From Chloroflexota bacterium (GTDB lineage: Bacteria > Chloroflexota > Anaerolineae > Aggregatilineales > J027), in contig RFGP01000064.1 in assembly GCA_003697365.1 (NCBI GenBank), forward strand, positions 1 through 35,722: a stretch of DNA of 35,722 nt, written 5' to 3'. How positions within the stretch are numbered: position 1 is the first letter of the stretch; each line of letters starts with the position of its first letter. Position numbers and translations under genes: made by a program. The notes under the pieces are model-generated. The model worked only from the letters and a program-made list of their open reading frames with translations, did no database searches and was not told the DNA's origin. This document shows, piece by piece, positions 17,346 to 27,762 of this stretch.

Positions 17346-18671
17346 ATGGCCCAAAACGTATTATTGAAAATAGAGCACGTCACCAAGATATATGGCCGTA
17401 AAGATCGTCAATTTACGGCTGTTAAAGATATTAACCTAGCAATCCATGAGGGTGAATTCGTAGCATTACTAGGCCCCAGTGGATGTGGGAAGAGCACGCT
17501 TTTGCGTATGATTACAGGACTCATAGAGCCTACAAGCGGTACAGTATATTACCGAGACAAGCCTATAAAAGGTGTTAATCCTTACGCAACAATTGTCTTT
17601 CAGACATTCGCACTTTACCCATGGTTAACAGTGCTTGAAAATGTTGCCCTTGCTCTTGAAGCGCGCGGCGTAGCCCGTTCAGAACGCTATAGAATAGCGG
17701 AACGCTTGCTGGACACAGTCGGTCTCGATGGTTTTGAAAAGGCTTATCCGCGTGAACTTTCGGGTGGAATGCGCCAAAAAGTAGGTTTTGCGCGCGCCCT
17801 AGCCGTTGAGCCTGAACTGTTATGCTTAGATGAACCTTTTAGCGCATTGGATGTCCTTAGCGCAGAAGCATTACGCGGCGAATTAATGGAGCTTTGGATT
17901 GGTGAACAACTTCCCATCAAAGCGATTTTAATGGTAAGTCATAATATTGAAGAAGCAATTTCAATGGCCGATCGTATTGTTGTCATGGGTAAAGAGCCCG
18001 GCCACATTGTTGCTGAGTTTGCCGTTGATCTACCGCATCCACGTGATCGTAAAAACCCGCGTTTTGAGCAACTGCTCGACTATATTTACGCGGCTATCGC
18101 AGGACGCACATTACCAGAGATCAGTGAAGTCGGTACAGCACCCGGCACACCGGGACCCACACGCATCTTGCCAAATGCTTCTGTCAATGCACTAGCGGGG
18201 CTTTTAGAACACTTAAGAACTAGTGGACGACAAGATATTTATAAACTAGATGATGAGCTTGGCTTGGACATGGGCGATCTGATCCAAGTCATTGAAATGG
18301 CCGAAATGTTAGGGTTTGCAACTATCAATGAAGGCGATATTGAATTAACCCCTCTGGGGGAAGCCTATGCTGAAGCGTCTATTCTCACTCGTAAAGAGCT
18401 TTTTGCCCAACGTGCGCGTCGGTTACCTATGCTACAGTGGATGATTCAGATGCTCAAGGTAGCGCCTAATAATGAGCTCCCTTGGAAAGTATTTCTCACC
18501 GCCCTACTGCCAGAGTTTCCTGATGAAATGGCAGAGCGGCAACTTGATATTGCGATCAATTGGGGACGTTATGCTGAGCTTATCGATTATGACGATGATA
18601 ACGAGCTTATCCGCCTCGATCTTTCAAATGGACGCTTTGAAGTCGAGTCAGAAGTTCAAAAAGCACGTTAA
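17346..18671 (+). CDS. ABC transporter ATP-binding protein of the nitrate/sulfonate class with C-terminal AAA-associated domain
   Basis: Walker A GPSGCGKST, signature LSGGMRQKVGFARAL, Walker B LLCLDEPFSALD, SHNIEEAISMADRIVVM. C-terminal about 170 aa resemble the AAA_assoc_C (PF09821) type. Confidence 0.9.
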   Translation: MAQNVLLKIEHVTKIYGRKDRQFTAVKDINLAIHEGEFVALLGPSGCGKSTLLRMITGLIEPTSGTVYYRDKPIKGVNPYATIVFQTFALYPWLTVLENVALALEARGVARSERYRIAERLLDTVGLDGFEKAYPRELSGGMRQKVGFARALAVEPELLCLDEPFSALDVLSAEALRGELMELWIGEQLPIKAILMVSHNIEEAISMADRIVVMGKEPGHIVAEFAVDLPHPRDRKNPRFEQLLDYIYAAIAGRTLPEISEVGTAPGTPGPTRILPNASVNALAGLLEHLRTSGRQDIYKLDDELGLDMGDLIQVIEMAEMLGFATINEGDIELTPLGEAYAEASILTRKELFAQRARRLPMLQWMIQMLKVAPNNELPWKVFLTALLPEFPDEMAERQLDIAINWGRYAELIDYDDDNELIRLDLSNGRFEVESEVQKAR

Positions 18672-18697
18672 AGCCTCTACCCCATACAACTGATCGT

Positions 18698-18747
18698 CCG
18701 TGCTAGAAGCCATTTATTGAAGGGCAGAAAGCACGGTTTATTATTTT
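18698..18747 (+). terminator. Possible intrinsic terminator after the anion ABC genes
   Basis: CCGTGCT(18698-18704) ... AGCACGG(18730-18736) followed by TTTATTATTTT; 25-nt loop makes it weak. Confidence 0.4.
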
Positions 18748-18750
18748 CAT

Positions 18751-19758
18751 TTAGCCACCAATATAATACATTTCGATCTTATCTCGATCATTAGTCGTTT
18801 GTGTGGATCGCACCTCTGAATATCGATCTGAGCGCTTCTTCCACATATGAGCTATTATGTCTAGTAATTCATCATCTGTTGCCCCACCGCGTAGTGGTGT
18901 TTTTAGATCGGTGCCGTGTGTGGCAAAGAGACACGTATATAATTGCCCTTCTGGCGACATTCTCAAACGACTGCAAGCGCCACAAAACGGCTTAGTGACA
19001 GAGGCGATAATACCCAACTCCCCTCCTCCATCACGATAACGAAAACGTAATGAAGTTTCACTAGCATATTGGCGTGGCAATGGTTCAATGGGCAGAACAG
19101 CATCAATGCGTTGAATGATTTCATCTGCCGTCACGACATCATCCATAACCCACCCATTGCGCGTTCCAACATCCATGTATTCAATAAAGCGTAAAACATA
19201 GCCATTATCTTTACAAAAGCGCGCCAAATCAACAATTGTATGATCATTTACACCACGTTGTACTACGGCATTAATTTTAATGGGCGAAAATCCCGCCACT
19301 TCAGCCGCCCGAATCCCCTTCAAAACATCTTCAACATCAGCCTTCCCCCCATTCATGCGCCGAAAAATATCATTATCTAAAGTATCAAGACTAATCGTTA
19401 CACGCTTCAATCCTGCATCGCGAAGCATAGCCGCTTTTGGTGGCAACAAGACCCCGTTTGTCGTCATTGCTAAATCATGAACACCCTGTATTTCCGCAAG
19501 GTATGCCACCAATTTTTCAATCTCTTGGCGCACTAGGGGTTCGCCTCCCGTCAGTCTCAACTTAACAGCACCAAGTTGTACAATAAGGCGAGTTAGACGA
19601 ACAATTTCTTCAAAAGATAACAACTGATGGTTTTTCATAAACTGATATTTTTCACCAAAAATCTCAGTTGGCATACAATAGGTACAGCGAAAATTACACC
19701 TATCCGTCACAGAAATACGTAGATCACGTAATGGTCTATCAAAGGCATCAGTAATCAT
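18751..19758 (-). CDS. moaA: GTP 3',8-cyclase MoaA (radical SAM, molybdenum cofactor biosynthesis)
   Basis: RISVTDRCNFRCTYCMP radical-SAM cluster, LRLTGGEPLVR, second cluster CGACSRLRMSPEGQLYTCLF, conserved C-terminal GG. Confidence 0.96.
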   Translation of the reverse strand: MITDAFDRPLRDLRISVTDRCNFRCTYCMPTEIFGEKYQFMKNHQLLSFEEIVRLTRLIVQLGAVKLRLTGGEPLVRQEIEKLVAYLAEIQGVHDLAMTTNGVLLPPKAAMLRDAGLKRVTISLDTLDNDIFRRMNGGKADVEDVLKGIRAAEVAGFSPIKINAVVQRGVNDHTIVDLARFCKDNGYVLRFIEYMDVGTRNGWVMDDVVTADEIIQRIDAVLPIEPLPRQYASETSLRFRYRDGGGELGIIASVTKPFCGACSRLRMSPEGQLYTCLFATHGTDLKTPLRGGATDDELLDIIAHMWKKRSDRYSEVRSTQTTNDRDKIEMYYIGG

Positions 19759-19996
19759 GGTTTGAGTTATGCTCCAAAATGTAGTGTTGTTATGCGTCTT
19801 TATAAATTAGAACGCTTTATAGCGCTGCTTTATTACAGTATAGCTTTTGCACATTAGAAAGATTCATATATTTAGTTCCATAAATTAATGCTTTCTAGCA
19901 CAAAATTTGTTTCTGAAAATATTTTTTTGTTAATATGGCTTTGCTGATGATAATCTTAAAGTGAAAATTATTGGAATCATTAAGGAGCTTTGCGTT

Positions 19997-21559
19997 ATGA
20001 GTATTTTAGTTTCTGATTGGCTTGTGTTTCATGCTGACCGCACCCCTGAGAAAATAGCGCTCATCGATCAACATAGCGGAAAGCAATTAACCTATGCAGA
20101 ATTTAACGAACGTGCCACCCGCCTAGCAACTTATCTGCGCGATGAATGGAGCATCACACAAGGCGATCGCGTAGCAATATTAGCTAAAAACTCTGTTCAC
20201 TACTTTGAGTTCGAGTTCGCGTGCTTCAAATTAGGGGCCATTATGCTACCGCTCAATTGGCGCTTAGCAGAACCTGAACTTGTTTATATTGTAAGTGATG
20301 CAGAAGCAAAAGGCATTGTCTATGATGCAGAATTTGCAGACCGCATCCCGACATTACGCCAACAAGCAGGGATTCAATACCAACTACGCCTTGATATTGA
20401 AGGCACTGCTGATGATGGTGCCCAAAACTATGAGGAAGCCATCAAGTCATCCCCCCCACTTGTCACAATGCCTGAAACAATTAACCATGATACCGTCTGT
20501 ACAATTATGTATACTGCAGGCACAACAGGCCGTCCTAAGGGTGCGCTCATTACACAAGGGATGACTTTTTGGAACGCGGCAAATATCAGCATTCCAACAG
20601 GATTAAACAAAGACAGCGTTTTTTATTGCGTCTTGCCAACATTTCATACAGCGGGATTAAATCTATACGTAAATCCTATCATCCATCATGGCGGCACTAG
20701 TATCATTGCGCGCAACTTCGATGCAGGAACAGCACTCGAAACACTTTCAAGTTCAGAACTAGGTGTCACGCACTTTTTCGGCGTGCCAGCCATTTATTTA
20801 TTCATGAGTCAACATGAAAACTTCGCTGATACAGACCTATCAAATATTCAATCATGGGGATGTGGAGGCGCACCAATGCCGGTGGCTCTTTTAGAAACTT
20901 ACCGTAAACGCGGCATCATTGTGCAAACAGGCTTTGGTATGACTGAAACTAGTCCAACTGTATTCTTAGCAGACAAGCGACGTGCCATTGAAAAACCAGC
21001 CTCCGTAGGCAAACCACTATTACACACGCGCGTTAAGATTGTTGATGAAAATTTCCAAGAAGTACCACCTAACACTGTGGGCGAAGTCGTCATCGCAGGG
21101 CCAAATATTACACCCGGCTATTGGAAAAGACCAGATGCCAATGAGAGCAGTTTCACCATCGATGAAAACGGCATACGTTGGCTTCATTCTGGAGATGCTG
21201 GTATGACAGACGAAGAAGGTTGTATCTACATCGTAGATCGTTATAAAGATATGTACATTAGTGGCGGTGAGAATGTCTATCCTGCTGAAGTTGAGCAAGT
21301 TATTTTTCACGTTGAGGGCGTAGCTGATGTAGCAGTCATAGGTGTTCCCGATGAACGATGGGGAGAATCTGGCCTCGCTGTTGTAGTAAAAGCAAAAAAT
21401 AGCCAAGTGACAGAAGAGACCATCATTGAATCATGCCGCAAAAATTTAGCGAAGTATAAAGTGCCAAAACGAGTTGTTTTTGTGGATGAACTGCCACGAA
21501 ATGCTGCTGGAAAAGTATTGAAGCGCGTCTTACGCGAACAGTTTGTCCAACAGCATTAA
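19997..21559 (+). CDS. Long-chain/fatty acyl-CoA ligase (AMP-dependent synthetase family)
   Basis: [15 protein letters not shown]-loop, [58 protein letters not shown] at 19983-19987 supports ATG 19997 rather than 19961. Confidence 0.93.
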   Translation: MSILVSDWLVFHADRTPEKIALIDQHSGKQLTYAEFNERATRLATYLRDEWSITQGDRVAILAKNSVHYFEFEFACFKLGAIMLPLNWRLAEPELVYIVSDAEAKGIVYDAEFADRIPTLRQQAGIQYQLRLDIEGTADDGAQNYEEAIKSSPPLVTMPETINHDTVCTIMYTAGTTGRPKGALITQGMTFWNAANISIPTGLNKDSVFYCVLPTFHTAGLNLYVNPIIHHGGTSIIARNFDAGTALETLSSSELGVTHFFGVPAIYLFMSQHENFADTDLSNIQSWGCGGAPMPVALLETYRKRGIIVQTGFGMTETSPTVFLADKRRAIEKPASVGKPLLHTRVKIVDENFQEVPPNTVGEVVIAGPNITPGYWKRPDANESSFTIDENGIRWLHSGDAGMTDEEGCIYIVDRYKDMYISGGENVYPAEVEQVIFHVEGVADVAVIGVPDERWGESGLAVVVKAKNSQVTEETIIESCRKNLAKYKVPKRVVFVDELPRNAAGKVLKRVLREQFVQQH

Positions 21560-22185
21560 TAATGATGTTTCAAGTACCATGCCGCCGCTTCGGTGCGGTT
21601 ATTGACACCGAGCTTCTCAAAAATATTGCGCATATGAAATCGTACAGTGTTTTCACTGACACTTAACTCATGAGCGATTTCCGGGTTTGTTAGACCAGTA
21701 GCGACAAGTTGCAGAACTTCTATCTCGCGAGGGGAAAGCAAACTCTCAGGTTCTGGGGCGGGCGGGCGCTGCACCATCAACAATCGTTGAGCAGCACGCG
21801 GAAAAACTAACCGCCCCTTTGCAACTTGCCGAATCGCTTCAATGGTTTGAATAGGCGGCTCAGTCTTTAGGGCAAAACCCTCAGCATTCAATTCTAAGGC
21901 AGATTGTATGCTCTCACCATCACCAAAAGCTGTTAAAACCAAAACGCGCACCCCAACATGTCTTTCTCGGATGGCCTTTAAAACGCTAAAACCATCATAA
22001 GGCATCTGCAAATCTGTTACCACGACATCAACTTCATATTGCTTGAGCTTTTCAAGCAATTCGTCTCCTGTGTGGGCAACATCAACGACCTGAATATCTG
22101 GCTGCTGATCAATTAGAGCTCGCAGGCCTTGCAAGACCAGCTCATGATCATCTGCCAATAAAACCCGAATAATATTCTCAGCCAT
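21556..22185 (-). CDS. NarL/FixJ-family response regulator (receiver + LuxR-type HTH)
   Basis: [30 protein letters not shown]-terminal [52 protein letters not shown]. Confidence 0.95.
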   Translation of the reverse strand: MAENIIRVLLADDHELVLQGLRALIDQQPDIQVVDVAHTGDELLEKLKQYEVDVVVTDLQMPYDGFSVLKAIRERHVGVRVLVLTAFGDGESIQSALELNAEGFALKTEPPIQTIEAIRQVAKGRLVFPRAAQRLLMVQRPPAPEPESLLSPREIEVLQLVATGLTNPEIAHELSVSENTVRFHMRNIFEKLGVNNRTEAAAWYLKHHY

Positions 22186-22876
22186 GAATCGGTACTTTCA
22201 CCTCAATGCGCGTTCCTTTGCCGGGGCTACTAAATAGTTTAAACTCTCCATCCAAGATTGCAACACGATCGCGCATTCCACGCAAGCCAATATGCGCTTC
22301 GTGCTCTGTAGCTTGTGGCCCATCTAGTGGTGGTGGTTCAAAGCCCCGTCCTTTATCATAAACTACTACATAAATATCGTGATCGTCAGCCCAAATTTTC
22401 ACCCATTGCTTATCTGTATCAGCGTGACGATATGCATTTGAAAGCGCTTCTTGTAAAATTCGATACAATGCTATTTTAACATGAATAGGAAGATCATCAG
22501 GAATTGAGCCAATTTCCAATTCCACAGTTTGCCCACTCCATTGTTCATGTTGGAAGATAAGCCCTTCGACTATGGATTGAAACTTACGACGATGAAACTC
22601 TGGTGAACGCATCGCCCCTACAAAATAACGAATATCATGCAAAGTCATCTCAATTTGCTTTTCAACCTGATTCACTATTGGGATCAAGTCAACCACGCCA
22701 CCTTGTAGTTCTTCAAAGGATAATTTGGAAATCTCATTTTGTAATCGAGTAATGAGTGAAAGAGCAGCAAATAAATTCTGGACCGGCCCATCATGAATAT
22801 CTAGAACAATGCGGCTAAGTTCTTCTTCAGTAACTGTTAAGATACGACGTGTTGCTAAATCTTTTTTGAATTTCAT
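22178..22876 (-). CDS. Sensor histidine kinase, HisKA_3/NarX-DesK-like, cytoplasmic with no evident input domain
   Basis: [24 protein letters not shown]-box, [19 protein letters not shown]-box, [43 protein letters not shown]. Overlaps the regulator by 8 bp. Confidence 0.92.
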   Translation of the reverse strand: MKFKKDLATRRILTVTEEELSRIVLDIHDGPVQNLFAALSLITRLQNEISKLSFEELQGGVVDLIPIVNQVEKQIEMTLHDIRYFVGAMRSPEFHRRKFQSIVEGLIFQHEQWSGQTVELEIGSIPDDLPIHVKIALYRILQEALSNAYRHADTDKQWVKIWADDHDIYVVVYDKGRGFEPPPLDGPQATEHEAHIGLRGMRDRVAILDGEFKLFSSPGKGTRIEVKVPIHG

Positions 22877-22964
22877 AGTTCCCTTGTTTAGGCTCGCTAT
22901 CTATAAGTGATTTGATTTTTAGCATAGCGAACAGATGCTAGAAACGCAATTGATCACCTGTCTA

Positions 22965-23012
22965 ATCGGGTAGGTCAAACCTACCCGCTCGAACCTTTCT
23001 CCCCTACCCGAT
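22965..23012. promoter_or_regulatory. Three-copy CTACCCG dyad/inverted repeat cluster in the kinase-aceB divergent region
   Basis: CGGGTAGGT(22967-22975)-caa-ACCTACCCG(22979-22987) perfect; ATCGGGTAG(22965-22973) also pairs with CTACCCGAT(23004-23012). Confidence 0.5.
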
Positions 23013-23124
23013 AGTTGATTAACGTCCTAACATATTGGCCGCCTAAAAACCACTCGATATTGTATGTGAAAAAGAGAACAAATCACATATCCTGAATACA
23101 AGTTCATCAACTAAGGAGCTGGTC

Positions 23125-24711
23125 ATGAACTTAGAAACTCAAAATATTCAAGTTTTAGGTCAACAAACGCCCGCTGTCGAACAGGTCTTAACCCCTGAAG
23201 CGATAGCCTTTATTGCAAAATTACATCGCACCTTTAATCCTACGCGGTTAGCACTATTGCAACGCCGCGCTGAGCGCCAAGCACGTTTTGATGAAGGCGA
23301 AAAACCAACATTTCCTCCTGAAACAGCTCATATTCGCGCAGATGACACGTGGCGTGTTGCTCCTACGCCTGCGGATTTACAAGATCGTCGTGTAGAAATT
23401 ACGGGGCCCGTTGAACGTAAGATGATGATCAATGCGCTCAATTCTGGTGCAAAGGTCTTCATGGCTGATTTTGAAGATGCAAACAGCCCAACTTGGGACA
23501 ATTGCATTCAAGGTCAAATCAACTTACGTGATGCGGTGCGTCGAACTATTGAATTCACCAATCCTGAAAACGGCAAGCGATACACTCTTAATGAAAATAT
23601 CGCCACTTTACTCGTACGACCACGCGGTTGGCATCTAACAGAGAAACATTTCCTCGTGGATGGTGAACCTATTTCTGCGAGCTTATTTGACTTTGGGCTT
23701 TACATGTTCCATAACGCACAGGAGCTTATCGAACGCGGTAGCGGCCCTTATTTTTACTTACCAAAGCTCGAAAGTTATCTAGAAGCGCGCTTGTGGAACG
23801 ATGTTTTTAACATGGCGCAAGATGAGCTAGGAATTCCGCGCGGTACTATCCGAGCAACAGTGTTGATTGAAACCATTCTCGCCGCACATGAAATGGATGA
23901 GATATTGTATGAATTGCGCGACCATGCAGCAGGCTTGAACGCCGGACGTTGGGATTATATTTTTAGTGTCATACGTACCTTCCGCAAGCGTCCAGATGCC
24001 GTGTTGCCAGATCGTGCCCAAATTACTATGACCGTTCCCTTCATGCGCGCCTATACCGAATTAATGGTCAAGACTTGCCATAAACGCGGTGCTCATGCTA
24101 TTGGTGGTATGTCCGCTTTCATTCCTAACCGCCGTGAGCCCGAAGTGACCGAAATCGCCCTACAAAAAGTGCGCGAAGATAAATTGCGCGAAAGCGGCGA
24201 TGGTTGTGATGGCACATGGGTTGCCCATCCAGACCTAGTGCCGGTTGTAATGGAAATATTCGACGAAGTCTTAGGAGATCGTCCTCACCAAAAAGATCGC
24301 CAGCGTGATGACGTACATGTTACAGCAGAACAATTGACGACGCTCACCGTTCCTAATGGAACAATTACCGAAGCTGGTATGCGATTAAATATTGATGTTG
24401 CTCTGCAATATTTAAATGCTTGGTTAAACGGCAACGGCGCAGCAGCCATCTATAACCTTATGGAAGACACAGCAACTGCAGAAATTTCCCGCGCGCAATT
24501 ATGGCAATGGCTTCATCATGGGGCCAAGCTAGATAGTGGCGAAACTATCACCCGTGAATTATATGAGCGCTTACGCGATGAAGAATTGGCCAAACACGGC
24601 GGCCCATCAGCAGAACGTTACGGCGATGCTGTGATGCTACTCGACAAATTGGTGCTAGCAGATACGTTCATTGACTTTCTAACTTACGAGGCCTATGCCT
24701 ATCTGGACTAG
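23125..24711 (+). CDS. aceB: Malate synthase (A-type)
   Basis: [91 protein letters not shown]; 528 aa, upstream of isocitrate lyase. Confidence 0.96.
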   Translation: MNLETQNIQVLGQQTPAVEQVLTPEAIAFIAKLHRTFNPTRLALLQRRAERQARFDEGEKPTFPPETAHIRADDTWRVAPTPADLQDRRVEITGPVERKMMINALNSGAKVFMADFEDANSPTWDNCIQGQINLRDAVRRTIEFTNPENGKRYTLNENIATLLVRPRGWHLTEKHFLVDGEPISASLFDFGLYMFHNAQELIERGSGPYFYLPKLESYLEARLWNDVFNMAQDELGIPRGTIRATVLIETILAAHEMDEILYELRDHAAGLNAGRWDYIFSVIRTFRKRPDAVLPDRAQITMTVPFMRAYTELMVKTCHKRGAHAIGGMSAFIPNRREPEVTEIALQKVREDKLRESGDGCDGTWVAHPDLVPVVMEIFDEVLGDRPHQKDRQRDDVHVTAEQLTTLTVPNGTITEAGMRLNIDVALQYLNAWLNGNGAAAIYNLMEDTATAEISRAQLWQWLHHGAKLDSGETITRELYERLRDEELAKHGGPSAERYGDAVMLLDKLVLADTFIDFLTYEAYAYLD

Positions 24712-24745
24712 CAAGAACTTCCTTTATCGGCAAATGTGTACATTG

Positions 24746-24761
24746 GGTTGGCGGCCCAACC
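24746..24761 (+). repeat. Short hairpin between aceB and aceA
   Basis: GGTTGG-cggc-CCAACC; no T-run. Confidence 0.35.
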
Positions 24762-24822
24762 GCTGACCCCCTTTCTCTCAAAAAAAACCCATGTGCAGTT
24801 TAATTTTTAAGAGGAGCCAAAA

Positions 24823-26106
24823 ATGTTAATCAATCGTCAGCAACAAATCGAAGCCCTACAAAATGACTGGCAAACCAACCCAAGATGGGAAGGCATTCAA
24901 CGTCCCTATACAGCCGAAGATGTCGTGAATCTTCGTTCATCCATTTTAGTTGATCATACTTTAGCAAGAGTCGGTGCAGAGCGTTTGTGGGAGCTTTTAA
25001 ACACCGAGCCCTATATTAATACCTTCGGCGCTATGACAGGTATGCAAGCCGTTCAAATGGTGCGTGCAGGATTGAAAACAATTTATGTGAGTGGTTGGCA
25101 AACTGCTTCTGATGCCAATCTGTCTGCGCAAACCTACCCCGATCAAAGCCTATATCCATCTAATAGCGTGCCGGCACTCGTTAAACGCATTAATAATGCC
25201 CTGATGCGCGCCGACCAAATTGATGCAGTTGAGGGAAAAAATGATACTTATTGGTATGCCCCAATAGTTGCAGATGCTGAAGCAGGATTTGGTGGCCCAC
25301 TTCATGCTTATGAGCTCATGAAGGGCATGATCGAAGCCGGCGTGGCAGGTGTGCATTTTGAAGATCAACTCGCTGCTGAGAAAAAGTGTGGTCACTTGGG
25401 CGGAAAAGTGCTTGTCCCTACAGCGCAATTCATTCGTACATTAACAAGCGCAAGGCTTGCTGCTGATGTCATGAATGTGCCAACGATTCTCATCGCGCGT
25501 ACTGATGCGGACAGTGCCACATTGTTAACAAGTGACGTTGATCCCTACGATCATCCATTCATTCGCGGTGGACGTACATTAGAAGGTTACTTCCATGTCA
25601 AATCGGGTCTAGAAGCTGCTATCGCACGCGGCTTAGCATATGCGCCTTATGCTGATTTACTATGGTTTGAAACATCTAAGCCCGATCTAGGTGAAGCAAG
25701 AGAGTTCGCCCAAGCTATCCACGCTCAATATCCAAATAAAATGATGGCTTATAACTGCTCGCCATCCTTCAATTGGAAAATGCATTTAGATGACGATACT
25801 ATTGCCCACTTTCAACAAGAATTAGGCGCAATGGGGTATAAATACCAGTTCATCACCCTAGCCGGTTGGCACACCGTAAACTATTACACCTTCAATCTCG
25901 CCCAACAGTATGTACGTCGTGGCATGAGTGCTTATGTTGAGCTTCAACAAGATGAATTTGCTGCTCAATGCAATGGCTATACAGCAACGAAACATCAACG
26001 CGAATCGGGAACAGGATATTTTGATCAAGTCTTAATGACGATCACAGGCGGAAGCGCCTCTACTGCAGCGCTCGCCAACTCAACCGAGGCGCAACAATTC
26101 CATTAA
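24823..26106 (+). CDS. aceA: Isocitrate lyase
   Basis: [14 protein letters not shown] active-site signature, [55 protein letters not shown]. Confidence 0.97.
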   Translation: MLINRQQQIEALQNDWQTNPRWEGIQRPYTAEDVVNLRSSILVDHTLARVGAERLWELLNTEPYINTFGAMTGMQAVQMVRAGLKTIYVSGWQTASDANLSAQTYPDQSLYPSNSVPALVKRINNALMRADQIDAVEGKNDTYWYAPIVADAEAGFGGPLHAYELMKGMIEAGVAGVHFEDQLAAEKKCGHLGGKVLVPTAQFIRTLTSARLAADVMNVPTILIARTDADSATLLTSDVDPYDHPFIRGGRTLEGYFHVKSGLEAAIARGLAYAPYADLLWFETSKPDLGEAREFAQAIHAQYPNKMMAYNCSPSFNWKMHLDDDTIAHFQQELGAMGYKYQFITLAGWHTVNYYTFNLAQQYVRRGMSAYVELQQDEFAAQCNGYTATKHQRESGTGYFDQVLMTITGGSASTAALANSTEAQQFH

Positions 26107-26122
26107 CCGTACAAAGTTTGCT

Positions 26123-26183
26123 GCCCCGCCCACTTGCTCATTGTTTATTCACAGGATGCACTCTAAGCAGGTGGGTTGGGGGC
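26123..26183 (+). repeat. Long imperfect hairpin downstream of aceA
   Basis: GCCCC-g-CCCACTTGCT (26123-26138) versus AGCAGGTGGG-tt-GGGGC (26166-26183); 15 pairs, one of them G-T; 27-nt loop. Confidence 0.5.
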
Positions 26184-26215
26184 AATCTTCCGAAACTCCA
26201 CTTGAGGTAGTATTT

Positions 26216-26249
26216 GCCACATCTGAGCGAAGATGTGGCTTTTGTTTTT
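26216..26249 (+). terminator. Rho-independent terminator after aceBA
   Basis: GCCACATCT-gagcga-AGATGTGGC followed by TTTTGTTTTT. Confidence 0.9.
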
Positions 26250-27762
26250 ATTTTTGCATCAGCTGTTGTCGGAATAAAAGCAAGTGCTGTTCCCCTGAAT
26301 CAGTGAGCATAACCTGCTCACCTCGAATCTCAATCCAGTGGCGTGATCTCAAGTTGCGAATAATTCGCTCAACTTGATGTTGTGACCAGTTAAGATGCAT
26401 AGGCAATGTATTGATACTACATTCATCAGCCATACTTTCCATATGTTGATGATTATATAAATGACCGAGTAGCAACTGCTCAGCAAATTGGCGATGTTGA
26501 TACCAACGTCGGATTAAAGTCGCCAATAAACCATAGCGGGGCGAAGCAATCCAAGCTACGATAAAGCAAAATGACATCATCATCACCATTGATGCTGAAA
26601 TTGACACATTCCATTCAGTATATCCCCCCAAGCCAACTATATCGTCTAGTGCTTCCAAAAGCCGATTAACTGAAAAAACGCCTAGAAACTGACCACGCGC
26701 CAAATCGATACCCGTAGAAGTTGCAAAAACGCCAATAATTGGCGCTATCAGCAACATCTGATATAAACGATCGGTCAGCAAATAAGCGGCTGCTGGCGGA
26801 ATGATGAAGAACGCAACAACTAAAACCGCCCCCACCGCATCAAATGCACCTACAGCGGTAATACTGACGAGGAAAAGCAAAACATACAATAGCAGATTAG
26901 GTCGAAAGCCTAAGGTTGAGGCAAGCGCAGCATCAAAAGCTGTTAACTGTAGCTCTTTATAAAACAACAACACAAAGCTCAAGTTCAACAACATAATAAG
27001 TCCCATTATGGTGATAGATTTTGGCCAATATACAAATGTGGGCCTTTCTTCATTATCATCGTAGATTGGTATACCTTGCGCTTCAGCACGCACAGCTTCT
27101 GAAGGCGTATAAGTGCCACAATTGCCACAAAATTCTTCAAATTCTGCTCTTGGATCACGAGGATACAAATTTTCAGCAGCACAGTTCATGCAACGCCGAA
27201 CAGTTATAGCTCGTGGATCGTCTGGTGTGATCGTAATAGGCTCACAATTCGTGAGACAGTGGCTATTAGTATTAGAAGAAGCAAGCCCAATTTCACCTAC
27301 ATAAACAGCATCAATATCTAAGTGCACGTTATCGGCATAGCGCGAGATCAAAATCACACCTATAGCAAACAAAAATGGAAAAGCTAATCCTAACGCTGCA
27401 TCTTGTTTAATTAATCCTGATTGAAATAACCACTCAGTGAGAAAAACTGTCCCTACTCCAGCCAAAGCTGAGCCAATCAATAGCAAAGGAGAGCTATAAT
27501 CAAATTCGCGATCTAGTACAAGTGTTATCAACAAAAAAGTCACAACAATGCCCAGCAACACAGAATGGCTAATTGCATCTGTAACAAGAGCCATACGCCT
27601 TAAAAGTAAAAAGGTTCCTAATAAAGCCCCCGATGTGGCAATCAGCGCACCTATCAGAATAGCAGTATTACGTGGAGATTGCGCCCAAAGAGCATTAATA
27701 TCATCAGGCGTAGTAACCCATAACAACACTTCAATAATAAAACGTTCAAGCGCTTTGATCAT
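26248..27762 (-). CDS. Metal (Mn/Zn/Fe) ABC transporter permease with Cys-rich zinc-ribbon-like insertion and C-terminal winged-helix-like domain
   Basis: ABC-3 family segments GALLGTFLLLRRMALVTDAISHSVLLGIVV and KELQLTAFDAALASTLGF. Insertion with HCLTNC, CMNC, CGNC. C-terminal LYNHQHMESMADECSINTLPMHLNWSQHQVERIIRNLRSRHWIEIRGEQVMLTDSGEQHL. Start set at ATG 27762 (AAGGGGGACACTAATG). Confidence 0.85.
   Translation of the reverse strand: MIKALERFIIEVLLWVTTPDDINALWAQSPRNTAILIGALIATSGALLGTFLLLRRMALVTDAISHSVLLGIVVTFLLITLVLDREFDYSSPLLLIGSALAGVGTVFLTEWLFQSGLIKQDAALGLAFPFLFAIGVILISRYADNVHLDIDAVYVGEIGLASSNTNSHCLTNCEPITITPDDPRAITVRRCMNCAAENLYPRDPRAEFEEFCGNCGTYTPSEAVRAEAQGIPIYDDNEERPTFVYWPKSITIMGLIMLLNLSFVLLFYKELQLTAFDAALASTLGFRPNLLLYVLLFLVSITAVGAFDAVGAVLVVAFFIIPPAAAYLLTDRLYQMLLIAPIIGVFATSTGIDLARGQFLGVFSVNRLLEALDDIVGLGGYTEWNVSISASMVMMMSFCFIVAWIASPRYGLLATLIRRWYQHRQFAEQLLLGHLYNHQHMESMADECSINTLPMHLNWSQHQVERIIRNLRSRHWIEIRGEQVMLTDSGEQHLLLFRQQLMQK

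Noticed and set aside
18751-19758. Functional coupling of moaA to the adjacent anion transporter as a molybdate/Moco system
   Set aside because: The genes are convergent, no other moa/mod genes are visible, and the transporter family is not the ModABC type; adjacency alone is insufficient.
22965-23012. CRISPR-like or mobile-element interpretation of the repeated CTACCCG units
   Set aside because: Only three short units with unequal spacing and no cas genes or transposase; an operator cluster or hairpin fits better.
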